A DNA stretch of 64,000 nucleotides. Source: Rachycentron canadum (taxonomy: Eukaryota > Chordata > Actinopteri > Carangiformes > Rachycentridae). Below the pieces are notes generated by a model that did no database searches, was not told where the DNA came from, and saw nothing but the letters and a program-made list of their open reading frames with translations. The translations under genes were made by a program, and so were the position numbers. Of this stretch, positions 1-11,010 are shown piece after piece. How positions within the stretch are numbered: the stretch's first letter is position 1; every line of letters starts with the position of its first letter. The stretch lies in contig CM076656.1 of the NCBI GenBank assembly GCA_038496675.1, positions 14,458,638 through 14,522,637 on the forward strand, written 5' to 3'.

Positions 1-560
1 AAAAATGGAATACAACCCAACATAATGCAGAATCAGTGGGAGCCCTGAGCTTGTATCCCTGCAACTAGATGGGTCCCATCTGGGGGGCGATGGGAGACCA
101 TATCACCCGTAGTGTGTTCCTTATGTCCAGTCTACTTCATAATCTCGTTTTGGTTGCTGTCACTGCAGAATAGGACAGATAGGATGTTGGAAGTGCTTTT
201 GTGGTGACCTCCCGATATTTTCCACCTCGACTTTAACCCAGAACGGAGGGAGATTTGAAGTTGTCTCAAACGTCCTTTTTAAGGCCACCGTCATTTGCAA
301 TCTCAAGCAGTTGATCTCCTTCTGGCAAATGGGTCGCGGAGCCACTCCTTCCCAGTCTGGGGGTCTTTTGTGGTTGGGAAGTAATGCTCAAACCCTTTTG
401 AAAGCTGAGAGGTGGTAATTTTTCAATGTAAAATACCTTGCAGACTAATGTGAATAAAAATGTTTTTTTTAAAAAAAGTTTTTAATTCTTTCCATCCGGC
501 CCAGTACCAAATGATCCATGGCCCGATACTGGTCCTCGGCCCTGTGGTTGGGGAACCCTG
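1..560 (-). mobile_element. Internally deleted hAT (Charlie/ZBED-like) DNA transposon, truncated by window edge
   Basis: Read on the minus strand, the element begins at 560 with a hAT-type end (CAGGGTTCCCCAACC). The subterminal sequence at about 415-545 is typical of a widespread vertebrate hAT family, including the rearranged 'GGCCGAGGACC' and 'TTTGGTACTGGGCCGG' blocks. It then passes abruptly into the C-terminal part of a hAT transposase, with peptides TTKDPQTGKEW (about 342-374), ANDGGL (281-298) and TFETTSNLPPFWVKV (about 225-280). The last coding part and 3' region (about 21-90, 'GATGGGTCCCATCTAGTTGC' and neighbours on the minus strand) run off the window start. The reading frame is broken by stops and frameshifts. 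The N-terminal BED finger and most of the catalytic domain are missing, so this is a deletion derivative and not a gene. Family assignment is from remembered motifs. Confidence 0.75.
160..420 (-). pseudogene. hAT transposase C-terminal remnant
   Basis: This is the coding remnant inside the hAT element at the window start. The peptide blocks TTKDPQTGKEW, DQLLEIANDGGL and TFETTSNLPPFWVKV match the region just before the C-terminal dimerisation domain of ZBED-like hAT transposases. They lie in at least two frames, and a stop follows PICPILQ. The 61-codon open frame at 160-345 begins at a chance ATG. Residues expected for the dimerisation motif are scrambled. No function is expected. Confidence 0.65.
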
Positions 561-3500
561 CTCTAATATATTTCTTAAAAGACAGTTTTTTTTAGCCATA
601 TACATTAGCAGTTACACAAAACTGTGTTGTGTGTCTGGATTTGTGATAGTCTAAATCACAAGTGTAAGCTGTGACACCCCCCCCCCCCGCCCCCCCCGAG
701 TCCACAGCAAGCACCTCCTGGTGAATTATTTGGACTGTATCACTAATTAAGCATGTAATTTGGGGTAATTTGGGGATTAATAGGATAATCAAAAGTCTAA
801 AAGGGTCGGTTTCACACTTGGAATTCTCTGTTTGATTTTTCTTTTTTTTTTTAGTGACTTCCCATATTGACTTAGACGCTTGACAGACGCTTTTGCCACC
901 TTTCCTCTTCTTCACACCGAAGATGTTTCTGAGCTCCACCACGTAAGTCAATATATAAAAATAACACATTTGAGAGCCGCTTTAAGAGTGCGAAAGCCCC
1001 CCTTTCTTTGACTTGTGATTGCTTCTCCCGTGGAGCCCACCTGACTCAGTTGCTTTGAACATTGGTAAGGAAAGCTAGGATAAAGATAGGACAACACCAG
1101 TGTTGGGATCAACATGTTTTTTGCTGCACAGGATATTTTGAATTTCAATTTCAATCTCAATCTATGAGCAGTTGTCCTGAGATGCACTGGCTCTGGCCAT
1201 TTATTCTTCATTATTTATCTGGATCCACATTAGCTTCAACTATGGCAGTTGCTAATCTTTCTGGGGCTCACATAAATCTGTTCACAGACAGAATTCAAAC
1301 ATGTGGACCAAAAAAAAAAAAAAAAAAAAAAAATCTTATCTTATCAGCTAGCTGAGTTAGCGATGTGAACCATGCAGGTGCACGAGACTTGGAGTTAGGC
1401 TGCAAATGCTTACTAAAAAGAAGCTTTTTCCACAGGTGGTGATTTGAGGCAAGGTATTTGATATTCACATCACCCAGAAAAAAAAACAAAAAAAACAGCT
1501 TGCTTTCTATCAGATCAATGAGATCACGCATTCAATCTAAATATTCCAGATTAGTACTCAGAGGCAATTTGGCAACCGATTGATATTGGCTGGTGGATCT
1601 GCACCCAGATAGCATCAATATCACTCTACAAACTATCTGTTCTCTGCTTAGTTGGTATTTGAGTCTGTATACATTGTGTAAGGCCTGCATACCACCGTGT
1701 TGGGTCCTATTTTTTTAGTTTATTATTAGACAGTTTGGGTTATTTCATACATTTTGTTAGGCTACAGAAGTTCTTAAGAGGCTATACTCAAGTCTTTCTT
1801 TGGTTGGCATGAGGTTGTGTGTTTTTTACTTTTAAATTTTGTCTTATAAAATTAGAAAAAAATAAAATTGCTAACTCTAGAAGTGACAGTCTCACAGTAA
1901 TCAGCTGGTTACCTATTGATTTCTGGTTTTATCACTACAAGTCCTAGCTGATGTAAATATTTGATGCATTTAGCTTTCTTGGAGTGGAGGGAGTGGTTTG
2001 CCATTTGTGCTGTATTCAAGTCCAGGGGGCGAAATGCAGTTACCTGGACGTAGTGCTCACCTCAGCTACGTCTAGTTTTTGATTGTTCTTTTTCTTTATT
2101 TTCGCCTTTCAAACACTGCATGGTTTTGATAAGTTAACAGCAAACCATGATGTGATTAATGATGAAAATCCCTCGTCGACAATGAAGGATGTATCCACTC
2201 TCCAAGAATCATGTCCAAAATCTTTGACATCTTTTTTTTTTTTTTTTAATTCTTTCCAGAATGTATGCACAAGTCTTGTTCATTTGTCACACACTAACTA
2301 ATAAAGTCTCTTTATTAAGCGCTTGACAAACATCATGTGCGCTGTGGTGTTTTAAACCAATCAATCACATTGCATTACACAATATGAAACTAATTTGTTA
2401 CTCTCTCTGTACTTAATACCTTCTTTCATTTCGATGACATGAGGCGGTTAGAAAAATCAAGGTAGCTCCCAAGTTGTAAGTCGTCAGGTTTAAGAGTTAC
2501 TCATGTGATCTGAATGCAGCATAGCTCAGTAGTTTGGTTTAATAACAGGCTGTGGAAATTATTTGATATAGGTTTGTACGTCGTGGTTCTTAGCGTTTCA
2601 TCTCAGGCCTCAGTGTAGAATTGTACCGTGTCTCTATGGCGCTAAACCACTTTAGAGGCTCGGGGCAGCCCCAGTATTTTATCTCAGCATCACATCATAG
2701 AAGGCAGGTGGAACTGATTGAAAAGAAATTATGAAAGGAGTTTAAAAAAAAAAAAAGGAAAAAAAAAAGGGGACACAGCATCTGCAGAGCCTGGCTGAGG
2801 ACACCGAGGGGAAGATTGAATACAGGTTATCAAATCTGAACCCCGAATAAATCTCTTTCATCAAGCTCTCTGTCTCAATTTTTCTCTGACGCTTTTCTCT
2901 GAGCTGCCTGTATACTCCTGTATAACCAGATCAAACCTGCAATGAACCGCTGACTCAGTCAAGGCTCCGGCTCCAGACCCCAGATGCACAGAATTAAACC
3001 CCACTCCTCTAAATCCTGAAATGAAATTTAAAGATCCGTTCGGCAAGAATCTTTTGTAAGTTTGTAGATATTCCACTTTTGACCGCTATTTAAAAGTCAA
3101 CGTCCAAAATTGCAGATTTTAAGAAATATTCATGAATTGCAACTGGACCTTTGTTTCCTGAAAGACTTATGTTTTAACATTAGGAGATTTGTGGGTGTAT
3201 TGTAGGTGGTGTACATGAAATATTTACAGTATATCATATTTTACCAATGGTACATTTGATATTCCTAGAATATTTATACAATAGTCAGTCATTACTGCAT
3301 CACAGTTGTTAGAACTTAATATCACCTAATAGAAAGATGTTTCAATCACTTTTGTTTTGTCCATTTTACTTCCTCTCTTTTAAAATAACGGCGTTAGCCT
3401 CATTTACGTTTCACCCAGTGCGCATTGGAACAGTCATTTACACCATTTGTTTGTGTGTTGACTCTAAAACTAAAATCAGTATAATGTGCATTTCTGACAG

Positions 3501-3992
3501 ACATATACCCGCTGAGGTGCGATCAAAGACATGTACAATGCCACAATGGGAAAAACAAGGAATAGGGGTTCTGACCTGGCAGGGGGGGGGGGGGGGAGTA
3601 GGTGTAAAGTACAAAGTAAGCAAAGAGGTCGCACAAGGACAAGGGGGTAATAAAGACAACAGAGCCGCACACATGGAGGGGGTTATGACCTTGATTCCCT
3701 GATGCGCCCCCCACCCCCTGGCAAGAGGCACAACATTGATAGGTGGCCAGCTGGTTGTTCGCTAGACCAAAAAAAAAAAAAAAAAACGGGCCGGGTTAAT
3801 GGGAAACATTTTTACCACGAGCCACTGTAAACGTAGGTGCTGCTCATTTTTATTCAGCGCATCGTCGCCTGGTCAACCCTCAGTCAGTGGCAGCTGTGAC
3901 CCGTTGGACAAAACTGAGCAGCAGGGTAGCGGCATTAGCTTATTGCCTGTCAGCTAACTTAGCAGGGATAGTGCCTGCCTCAAGGAATAAAG

Positions 3993-3994
<2 letters not shown>
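561..3994. other. Non-coding stretch, no exon recognised
   Basis: This holds AT-rich unique-looking sequence with homopolymers (C-run near 677-697, A-run 1310-1333, T-run near 2232-2247, G-run near 3583-3597, A-run near 3768-3785). The open frames here, up to 125 codons, show no recognisable protein family, and their codon content is dominated by poly-K and poly-F tracts. The only repeat-family trace I see is at 1205-1333. Confidence 0.6.
1205..1333. repeat. Short dispersed-repeat fragment followed by A24
   Basis: The segment with GGATCCACATTAGCTT, then AGTTGCTAATCTTTCTGGGG, resembles a dispersed fish repeat of the form GGATCCCCATTAGCTGCTGC...CTCTTCCTGGGGTCC. It is followed within about 35 bases by a run of 24 A (1310-1333), as after a retroposed copy. 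The match is short and from memory. Confidence 0.4.
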
Positions 3995-4043
<49 letters not shown>

Positions 4044-4067
4044 CACGCACACACACACACACACACA
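3995..4067. repeat. (CA)n microsatellite, interrupted
   Basis: This is an alternating AC array of about 73 bases with one interruption (ATGCACGC) at 4041-4048. It forces the His/Thr-rich open frame that overlaps it, which is not a gene. Confidence 0.97.
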
Positions 4068-4492
4068 ACCAAAAAATAAAAAAAAATGCTGTTGCACTAG
4101 TTGCTTTGTACTGTAGCTTTAGATGAGGAAATAAACTGTGTTAACCTTTGCATTACGCAAACAGCCAGCCGGGAGATCGACAATTATAGGACACCTAACC
4201 TTGGCTAATGTCCTTGTAGCGATCAACAGTGATAATACGCACCACCTCGTTCAATCTTCACTTACATTTAATTTTAGAAGCACAAAAGGGTGAATTCCTC
4301 CTAAGAGCGGTTTTAACCCAGTCAATACAAAACATCAACACAGTCTCATCTCTGATGTGTTTTATTTTGCGCAAAAATGCTTGTACACCGTAATCCAGCC
4401 CCCAGGTTTGTTTTTTTTTTCTTTTTTCAAGGAGGTTACTAATGTGGAGTGATCCTGCTCCGTTCTAGGACTCACTGTTCTTTTAGGGCACT

Positions 4493-4543
4493 CACACACA
4501 CACACACACACACACAGACACACACACACATACACATATACAC
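4493..4543. repeat. (CA)n microsatellite, imperfect
   Basis: A CA array with a CAGACA interruption that ends in a TACACATATACAC variant tract. It lies about 120 bases from a (GT)n array of opposite strand sense at 4662. Confidence 0.95.
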
Positions 4544-4661
4544 TCAAACATGTGCATGCATGCGGATGAACACACATGCAACACGCTCAAAGTGGAGGGC
4601 AGATGGGCACATCTGTGACCAACTGCCATCTCATGCAGGCCAGGTGTTGAGGTGCTCCTGC

Positions 4662-4670
4662 GTGTGTGTG

Positions 4671-4713
<43 letters not shown>

Positions 4714-4729
4714 ATGTGTGTGTATGTGT
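4662..4729. repeat. (GT)n microsatellite with TATATA and GCAT interruptions
   Basis: GT repeats with an internal TATATATG segment near 4671-4678 and TGCATG near 4711-4716. It is the reverse-complement repeat type of the (CA)n at 4493. Confidence 0.96.
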
Positions 4730-4881
4730 TATACAATGAAACCACACTAAACACCCTCTTAGTGGATTGGAAAGCCATTCACAGATTAGAGTATGACTGT
4801 TTGTGTACAATTCATACACTGAAGCTTGGATTGTAGTCCTGTATTTCATTGTGTGATATTTTATTCTGTTCACTGTAGGTG

Positions 4882-4883
<2 letters not shown>

Positions 4884-4914
<31 letters not shown>
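4884..4914. repeat. Poly(T) tract of 31
   Basis: An uninterrupted T run of 31 bases, among the longest homopolymers in the window. On the opposite strand it would be a poly(A) tail, but I see no retroposed body attached to it. Confidence 0.97.
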
Positions 4915-4917
<3 letters not shown>

Positions 4918-5129
4918 GGACTAACAACACATGAAACGCATGATTTAACATTACTGATTCTCTCCAGCCCTCTGAGCATAAAGCATTATGTGCTGGACCA
5001 GTCGGTTTAAAATAAACACTGAGAAAGAAAGTAATATTTATTTCTTTTCTGAGACAAAAAAAAAAAAAAAGTTCCAGACACGTCGGAGCTGACCGATACA
5101 ACCTGCCCGTGACATTAAGACAAAGCTCC

Positions 5130-6189
5130 CAGTGTGAGGACATGATCCAATATATATGCTTATTTTTTATTTAATTTTGTTGTTTGCAGACAACGCCACC
5201 CTCGTTGGCCTCGCTTCTGGTTGGGGTTGGAGTCGGGGCCGCCCATAATTAAAATGACCTCAAAAATATCTAAATGTATGTAGACAAAAGCGTGCAGTTC
5301 TATAACTATGAATAATGCGCTTTGAAATCATTACAAGAGAATAATAAATAGATATCCATGTGGTTGTAGAAGTAGCTTTTCATTCAGTTATTCACATTTC
5401 CTTTAAAATATAGAGCAAATTACATGGTTATGGCCTAGAATAATGCTCAAGTGAATCACCTACCCCCACTAAGAATGAACTCTTAAACTCTTTACGTTCA
5501 AACAATTTACAATAAAACTTTGCTTAATTTTTCTTTTTTATTTCCAAATTATTTTTCTTCATCGGTATCTCTCCCTCTCTCTCCTCCTCCTCCTCCTCCC
5601 GCCTTGCAGTAATATGAAAAAGTCTATGCAGGCGCCTTTTATTATTCTAGGCAGAAAAACTTTGATTTCGACCCTCCTTTCCTCTAAAGATCTTAAGTTT
5701 GCTCTTGAGTCCATATGTTAAGGCAATTTTTTTTTCATCATTTGCACTCAGTCTAAGACCTTTTATCTACCCAAGCTTTAAAGACGAAAGTCAAACACAA
5801 CTTTTAGTTCCTTGTGAGCACCATTGTTTTTAATATAGAGGAGCTCCCTATTTCATCATTTCTATCTGCCTTTGCCCTTCTTGTTGTTTATTTATATAGC
5901 CGTCCTTAAGCATTCCTGTGGATTGAGAGATCGTGCACGACCACATTAATTGTAATAGATTAATGCAGTGCGTCAATCATCCCAGGATCTATTCTGTTCC
6001 TCCCTGTGGTATAGAATCTTAGACACGCACACACTCGGTGTCCTGATGCCGTACTGTGGCATCTCCTGTCAGGTTTCCTGGAAGTGACGATGAGACTGAT
6101 GGTGATTTATGGCAGGCACAGAGTGGCTGCCTGAAGATGGATGCAGCGCACGCACTGTTTTAATATATCAAACACATACCACCCGCATG
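5130..6189. other. Non-coding stretch, nothing recognised
   Basis: AT-rich sequence with a short pyrimidine repeat (CTC/TCC)n at about 5572-5600. I see no exon, RNA gene or transposon motif in it. Confidence 0.6.
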
Positions 6190-6202
6190 CACACGCACGC
6201 GT

Positions 6203-6277
<75 letters not shown>

Positions 6278-6331
6278 GCTGTAATATATCACACACACAC
6301 ACACACATACACACACACACACACACACACA
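6190..6331. repeat. Long (CA)n array in two blocks with CG-rich leader
   Basis: Two CA arrays (6190-6275 and 6290-6331) are separated by AATGCTGTAATATATC. The left edge reads ACACGCACGCGTGCGCACAC, an alternating purine-pyrimidine tract with CpG steps that favours Z-DNA. The 148-codon frame over this region is low-complexity Cys/Val and not a gene. Confidence 0.97.
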
Positions 6332-6921
6332 TAGTTTTAATTCATCATAGCTGACTGACCCATATATTGCTGCTAAAACTGCTGCAAGAGAAAGCAAAAA
6401 GTGGGGAAGGACATAAACAGAGTAGTAACTGAAGAAGTGGGGGAGACAGCAAAGAAGCAGAGGGCAAAATAATGGCTGGAGGATGGCGGGGTAAATAATG
6501 ATGTAATCTGTAATGCAATATGACACCATCAGACAAAAAAAAAAAAAAAACATGCAGGAACATGTTGAAATGCTAAATCTGTTAAATCAGCACTGAGAGC
6601 TTGTTGACTGGAGCTGCAGAAAAAAAAAAAATAGTTCTGACATACCCTGGCGTTGTGGAATGCAATTTAGATCACTCCCTAACGGTGTGGACAACCTAAA
6701 CTAAGCCATTATAAAGGTGGAGTGGACAGATTGGTAAGGCACTGGTGAGCCAATGTGGGTATTGGGGCGAAATCATCAGATGACGCGAGGCTCTGCAATT
6801 TTATGCAAGCCAACCGGGACATGGGCAACCTGGCCATATTTAGCCAGCTCTTTTGTTTCTGCTATGCCAAAAACGATTTTTTAAAATTTTTATTTATTTA
6901 TTTTATTATTTTTTTTTTTTT

Positions 6922-6953
<32 letters not shown>
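6922..6953. repeat. (GTA)n trinucleotide microsatellite
   Basis: About ten uninterrupted copies of GTA directly after a T-run. Confidence 0.97.
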
Positions 6954-7580
6954 CCTGAAAGGATTGAAGTGCAAAGCTCTACATCTCTTCGCGAGTCTAC
7001 TCAGTTCCTGGTAATCAAGACCCCAACTGACAAAACAGTCCTCAGTCTAATCAGGTAATCCATTCACTCTGCTCATGCGGTGTGTCATCATCTTCAACAT
7101 CATCACAGGAAATACTGGCGTTGACAGGAGACACAGTCTGAACTATGACAAATATTGCTGATTATGTCAGCATGTTGGGTTTGAGTATCTATATATATTT
7201 AACATTAATCCCTCTTGGGTTCAGGTAGGTTTTTCATCCCATAAACATCTTCCAGATGGACACCTATTTTTTTCATTTTGAAATGGATGTTTTAATCATC
7301 AAGCTGTGGTCTGTTATTAAACGTCATTATATACAGGACTGAAATTGAAATACATGTAATATCTGCACTGCATCCGGTAGAAGAAACAGACTGGTAAACG
7401 TAAGGAAAAAAAAAAAAAAAACACACTTTTGATGAATAATGCATTCCCACAGAAAAGGCAAAAATAGCAACTCTCCTCCCTGTCACCAAAACTGTGCTTT
7501 TAACATTTTTTTTTCATCTTTCTATCCATCTGCAGGATATAACTCTCTCCCTTTTGCCTCCATCTTTCTTCTGCTGTCTG

Positions 7581-7603
7581 CCCCCCCCCCCCCCCCCCGC
7601 CCC
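7581..7603. repeat. Poly(C) tract
   Basis: Eighteen C, then G, then four C. The complementary strand is a long G run that could form G-quadruplex structure. Confidence 0.95.
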
Positions 7604-8010
7604 TTTGCAAACAGTGCACCGATTACATCTGCGCTTTCATTACACAGCTTTATTTTCCATCGCTGAGCTGAAATTGTATCTTGCTGTTTGCCATCATTTG
7701 GCTTTATTACCGAAGCAGTCAGACAGTGTCAACAGGCTGCTCTGACTGAGCCTCTCCTCTGCTGCTTGTTAGACTGTCATGTTACAGAAGCTTGTTGACT
7801 TTGGAAAATCCTGGCAGCCATCACAGATATTAAATATCAAAATACCGCAAGTAGAGCTTGAAATTAACACTAACCACCAGCCTGTGGTAATTGTTTTATA
7901 GGTCTTCTAGGATTTTATGTCTGTCAGTTACACTGGCTGCTCTGGCAGGCGAGACCCCTCGGTTGTGACACCGTTTTGTTTCCCATATATGTGATTGAAA
8001 AAAAAACAAA

Positions 8011-8036
8011 TAAAACAAAACAAAACAAAACAAAGC
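8011..8036. repeat. (AAAAC)n pentanucleotide repeat
   Basis: About five tandem AAAAC units follow an A-run and end at AAAGC. Confidence 0.9.
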
Positions 8037-10056
8037 AACTAATCAGCTAAGTTCTGAATCTGCGAAGATTCGATTGGAATGTCAGAAATGGTCCTGAGTG
8101 ACGATTTGTTTTGGCACGTTTTCGCTCACAGTTTTGTCTTGGTTGGAAAACGCAGCCCCTGTGATCCATCACCTCGGCGACATCAAGTCACGCAACGGCC
8201 AAATGGGAGGTGGTGGCGCGCGTGCGGCGTTCAGTTTTTGACACCACAAACTCACAGAGCAACATCTGAATACGGGCTGTGTGCACATCTGCATGGGGGG
8301 CTTTGATACTCTTTCAGTGTTTATATAGCACTTGATTCGACGCACACATGTAAACTTAAACTATATCTACACAAATATGGAATCTTAAAAATTGTCTAAA
8401 AGGGGGGGTCTTTTCGTAATTTTTCCTACAATCATTTAGGTAATTTTTGACCTATATAATGTCACAAACAAGCATGGTACAGATCGCGATGTAACATTAA
8501 CACTATGTAGCGTTCAAAAAAAGGAACTTGCACTCCTTGCCATCGTTTCCTTTGCAATGCGAAACACATCTCAACATCATTTGCAGCTATTCAGGCTATT
8601 ACCGATTCATTTTATCTGCTGAGGGACTATTTATTGCAAGCGTGCATGCTTCTCTGTTGTCCTTCACAAATATAGACTATGCAATGTCTCCTCAGTTATG
8701 TACAACTGGTAGATAATGTGAATAGATGAAGGGGTAAGACACTCAAACACACACACACACACACACACAATGATCTGTGTCACAGCTAGACCTTTTCTCC
8801 CATCTGAAGGAAGATCAAGTACAGATCCATCTTTCAGGCATTTGAGGATGTAACAATCTCTCTGCTCATCAAAAGGCAACTGGCCAATATCCTGACTCAA
8901 TGGGGCGCCAGTTGCATGAATCTCACACATGGACACACGCACACACACATTCCCCAGCACAGATACACATTTCCCAGGCATCGCCTCTGGGCAGGATAAT
9001 AACCATGGTTTCTGAGATCTAATCAGAATGTCAGCTACATCAGAATTTTTTTTTTCTTTAAATCGGAAATAAGAGCAGAATTTCGAAGAAAAACATAAAG
9101 GTTTTACTCATTTGACTCTCCTGTCTCTGTGAGACACTCTTCAGGTTGTTTTTTTTTTTTTTTTTTTTTTGACTCAAACTGCGTTGGCTGGTATGAAATT
9201 GCATCCCTCTTTGGGACATCGGCGAACGTATTAGCTGCACTGACGCATACACAGATATGCGAGGACCTGTGAGTGTTTCAGCGTTTTAGGACACAGTGCA
9301 CCTTTTCGAAGCCACTTCCATTACCAGGTATTTTACAGAAGGAGGGACTAAACCTCTTGCCGCTTTTTTATTAAAGGCTGACCAACTCTTCAGCATAACA
9401 GTTTACTGTTACAAAGAGGCCCCGGCGTCATAAGCTGTTGCTAGCCTGTGAGTCATAGGCAAGGCATTAAAGTGATTTTAGCCTCCTGATATGATCACTC
9501 TTGGCTGTCTGGTTTCCAGTTTTTCGAGGGAACTCCTAGTGTAGTTATGCTGCCTCGAAAAGGAAAGAAAAAGAAAGTTTTACACTTCCCCCATTAGCTG
9601 TGTTCAGATGGAGATGTTTTACTATGGGAGTTTTAAATCACCCCATATATAATTGATTAGAGATGGTTTTCGAAGATGTATGCACGACTGCTCTGTTCTA
9701 CACCATTATAAAAATACTATACAACGAATATTAAAATGAAGTGCAAGTTTTATTCATGAAGTCGAACACCCACTGACGCATTGGAGCAAATGAGCAGCAA
9801 ATGAGTGGGAAAAGCCAAGCCAAGTATCATGGTATGGAAAGCATGCTACATTCACGTGACATCGCCAGCGATTCAATTTTTATGTCACACTGTTGCTGCC
9901 TTCTGGACTGGAAGCCTTTCCATTAGCTCTTTCACAAATCCCAACCTCTCTGCTTCCTCCCCACAAGTGTCTTCTTTTCCTTTTCCCTGGCCTTAGTCAG
10001 TGCCATTGCTACTTGGAGTTTGACCTATACAGACTTTTTGAGAAAAACAATAAATT

Positions 10057-10109
<53 letters not shown>

Positions 10110-10112
10110 TAT
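10057..10112. repeat. Compound A(n)-(AT)n-(AC)n simple repeat
   Basis: A poly(A) tract passes into (AT)n (about 10073-10086) and then (AC)n (about 10087-10109). It sits exactly where the 5' terminal repeat of the following Tc1-like copy would be expected, and appears to have replaced it. Confidence 0.93.
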
Positions 10113-10119
10113 AAACACA

Positions 10120-11010
10120 TTGTTGTTTCAGCAATGCTATAATAACCAGATATAATTATTTCTTAGTCTCTTTATTAGAATAGAACCAGAAAATGCAGGA
10201 AATGTGTATGCAGTGTTAAAAAAAAACAACAACAACAAAAAAATTGCTTCTATAGGCTAAAATGGCAAGTATTTACTGTGACCTCCCTTTACATTGGAGC
10301 AATAGCAGGAACCTGGCTCCAAATTATTGTTATTGCTAACATCTGTATTTGTCCATGTCAAAATGATGCTGTGAAAAATGTCTATTAGATTCTATTATTG
10401 AGCATTACATAGACTTGTTGTAAGAGGTGAGCTTGTTAATATGTATGAGACCAACTTTCAATCACATCATTTCATTCAAAATGCCAAAGATCACAGAATT
10501 TGACAGACACAAAATCATAATTTTCCAGCAAGGCACTCATGATGTGGTATTCGAGCTGTTACAAAGAAATTTGAAAAACCATTAGAGGTTGAGGAGTGGA
10601 AGGCCATGAAAACTTTAAAAATCTGATGAAAAGTTTCTCAAAATTTCTTCTTTGAGAGACCAGAAGAAGTCAAGCAAGGACCTGGCTCAGCATCTGGCAG
10701 CTTCACCGGGATGAAGCCAAGTTGACCCTTCTACAGCCCGAAGTGGCTTGATCAGGAATGGTCTTTGTGGAAAGGCAGCAGCCAAAAAATTACTTTTTCG
10801 GAAGGGGAACGGGGTGAAGAGGCTAATATATGCTAATGCTCGCAAAGATTGGAATGAAGATCAGTGGAAAACAGGATTAAAGAGTGAAGAATCCAAGTTT
10901 GAAGTATCCAGTTTGTTTGCTGGTAATACAAAATGAAGGGAACTATTGTACCACTAACCACCTTGACTCCACAGTCCCCACTAAGATCAATGGTGGAAGG
11001 AACGTTTCAG
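10120..11010 (+). mobile_element. Decayed Tc1/mariner-superfamily element (copy 1)
   Basis: From TTTCAGCAATGCTATAATAA onward the sequence can be followed alongside the short element at 54541-55053. Shared blocks include GCAATGCTATAAT, TGATGCTGTGAAAAA and ATTCAAAATGCCAAAGATCA. A Tc1-like transposase pseudogene then follows (10481-10960). The 5' terminal repeat is lost at a simple-repeat tract, and I could not find a 3' one. The 3' limit is uncertain because similarity fades after 'CAATGGTGGAAGG' near 10990. Confidence 0.75.
10481..10960 (+). pseudogene. Tc1-like transposase pseudogene
   Basis: The ATG at 10481 opens MPKITEFDRHKIIIFQQG, the usual start of a fish Tc1-like transposase with its N-terminal helix-turn-helix region. 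Further blocks are SSLRDQKKSSKDLAQHLAAS, GLCGKAAAKKLLFRKGN, VKRLIYANARKDWNEDQW and SEESKFEV. In active Tc1 transposases the last block reads WSDESKFE, where D is the first acid of the DDE triad. Here it is SEES (Glu codon at 10886-10888). Frame breaks occur near 10575-10625 and before 10748, and a stop follows AGNTK at 10936. The catalytic second D and final E are not recognisable. Tc1 enzymes cut and paste DNA at TA sites, but this copy cannot be functional. Confidence 0.8.

Larger units (their letters stand above)
6332..10056. other. Non-coding stretch with scattered simple repeats
   Basis: Contents are a (GTA)n array at 6922-6953, a C-run at 7581-7603, (AAAAC)n at about 8011-8036, a short (CA)n at about 8747-8769, and T/A runs near 7405 and 9149-9170. 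No exon is supported. The 75- and 105-codon frames at 8079 and 8664 match nothing I know. Confidence 0.6.

Noticed and set aside
6107..6553. 148-codon minus-strand frame
   Set aside because: It is read through long (CA)n arrays, giving alternating Cys/Val. The remaining part is hydrophobic sequence from AT-rich DNA with no family match.
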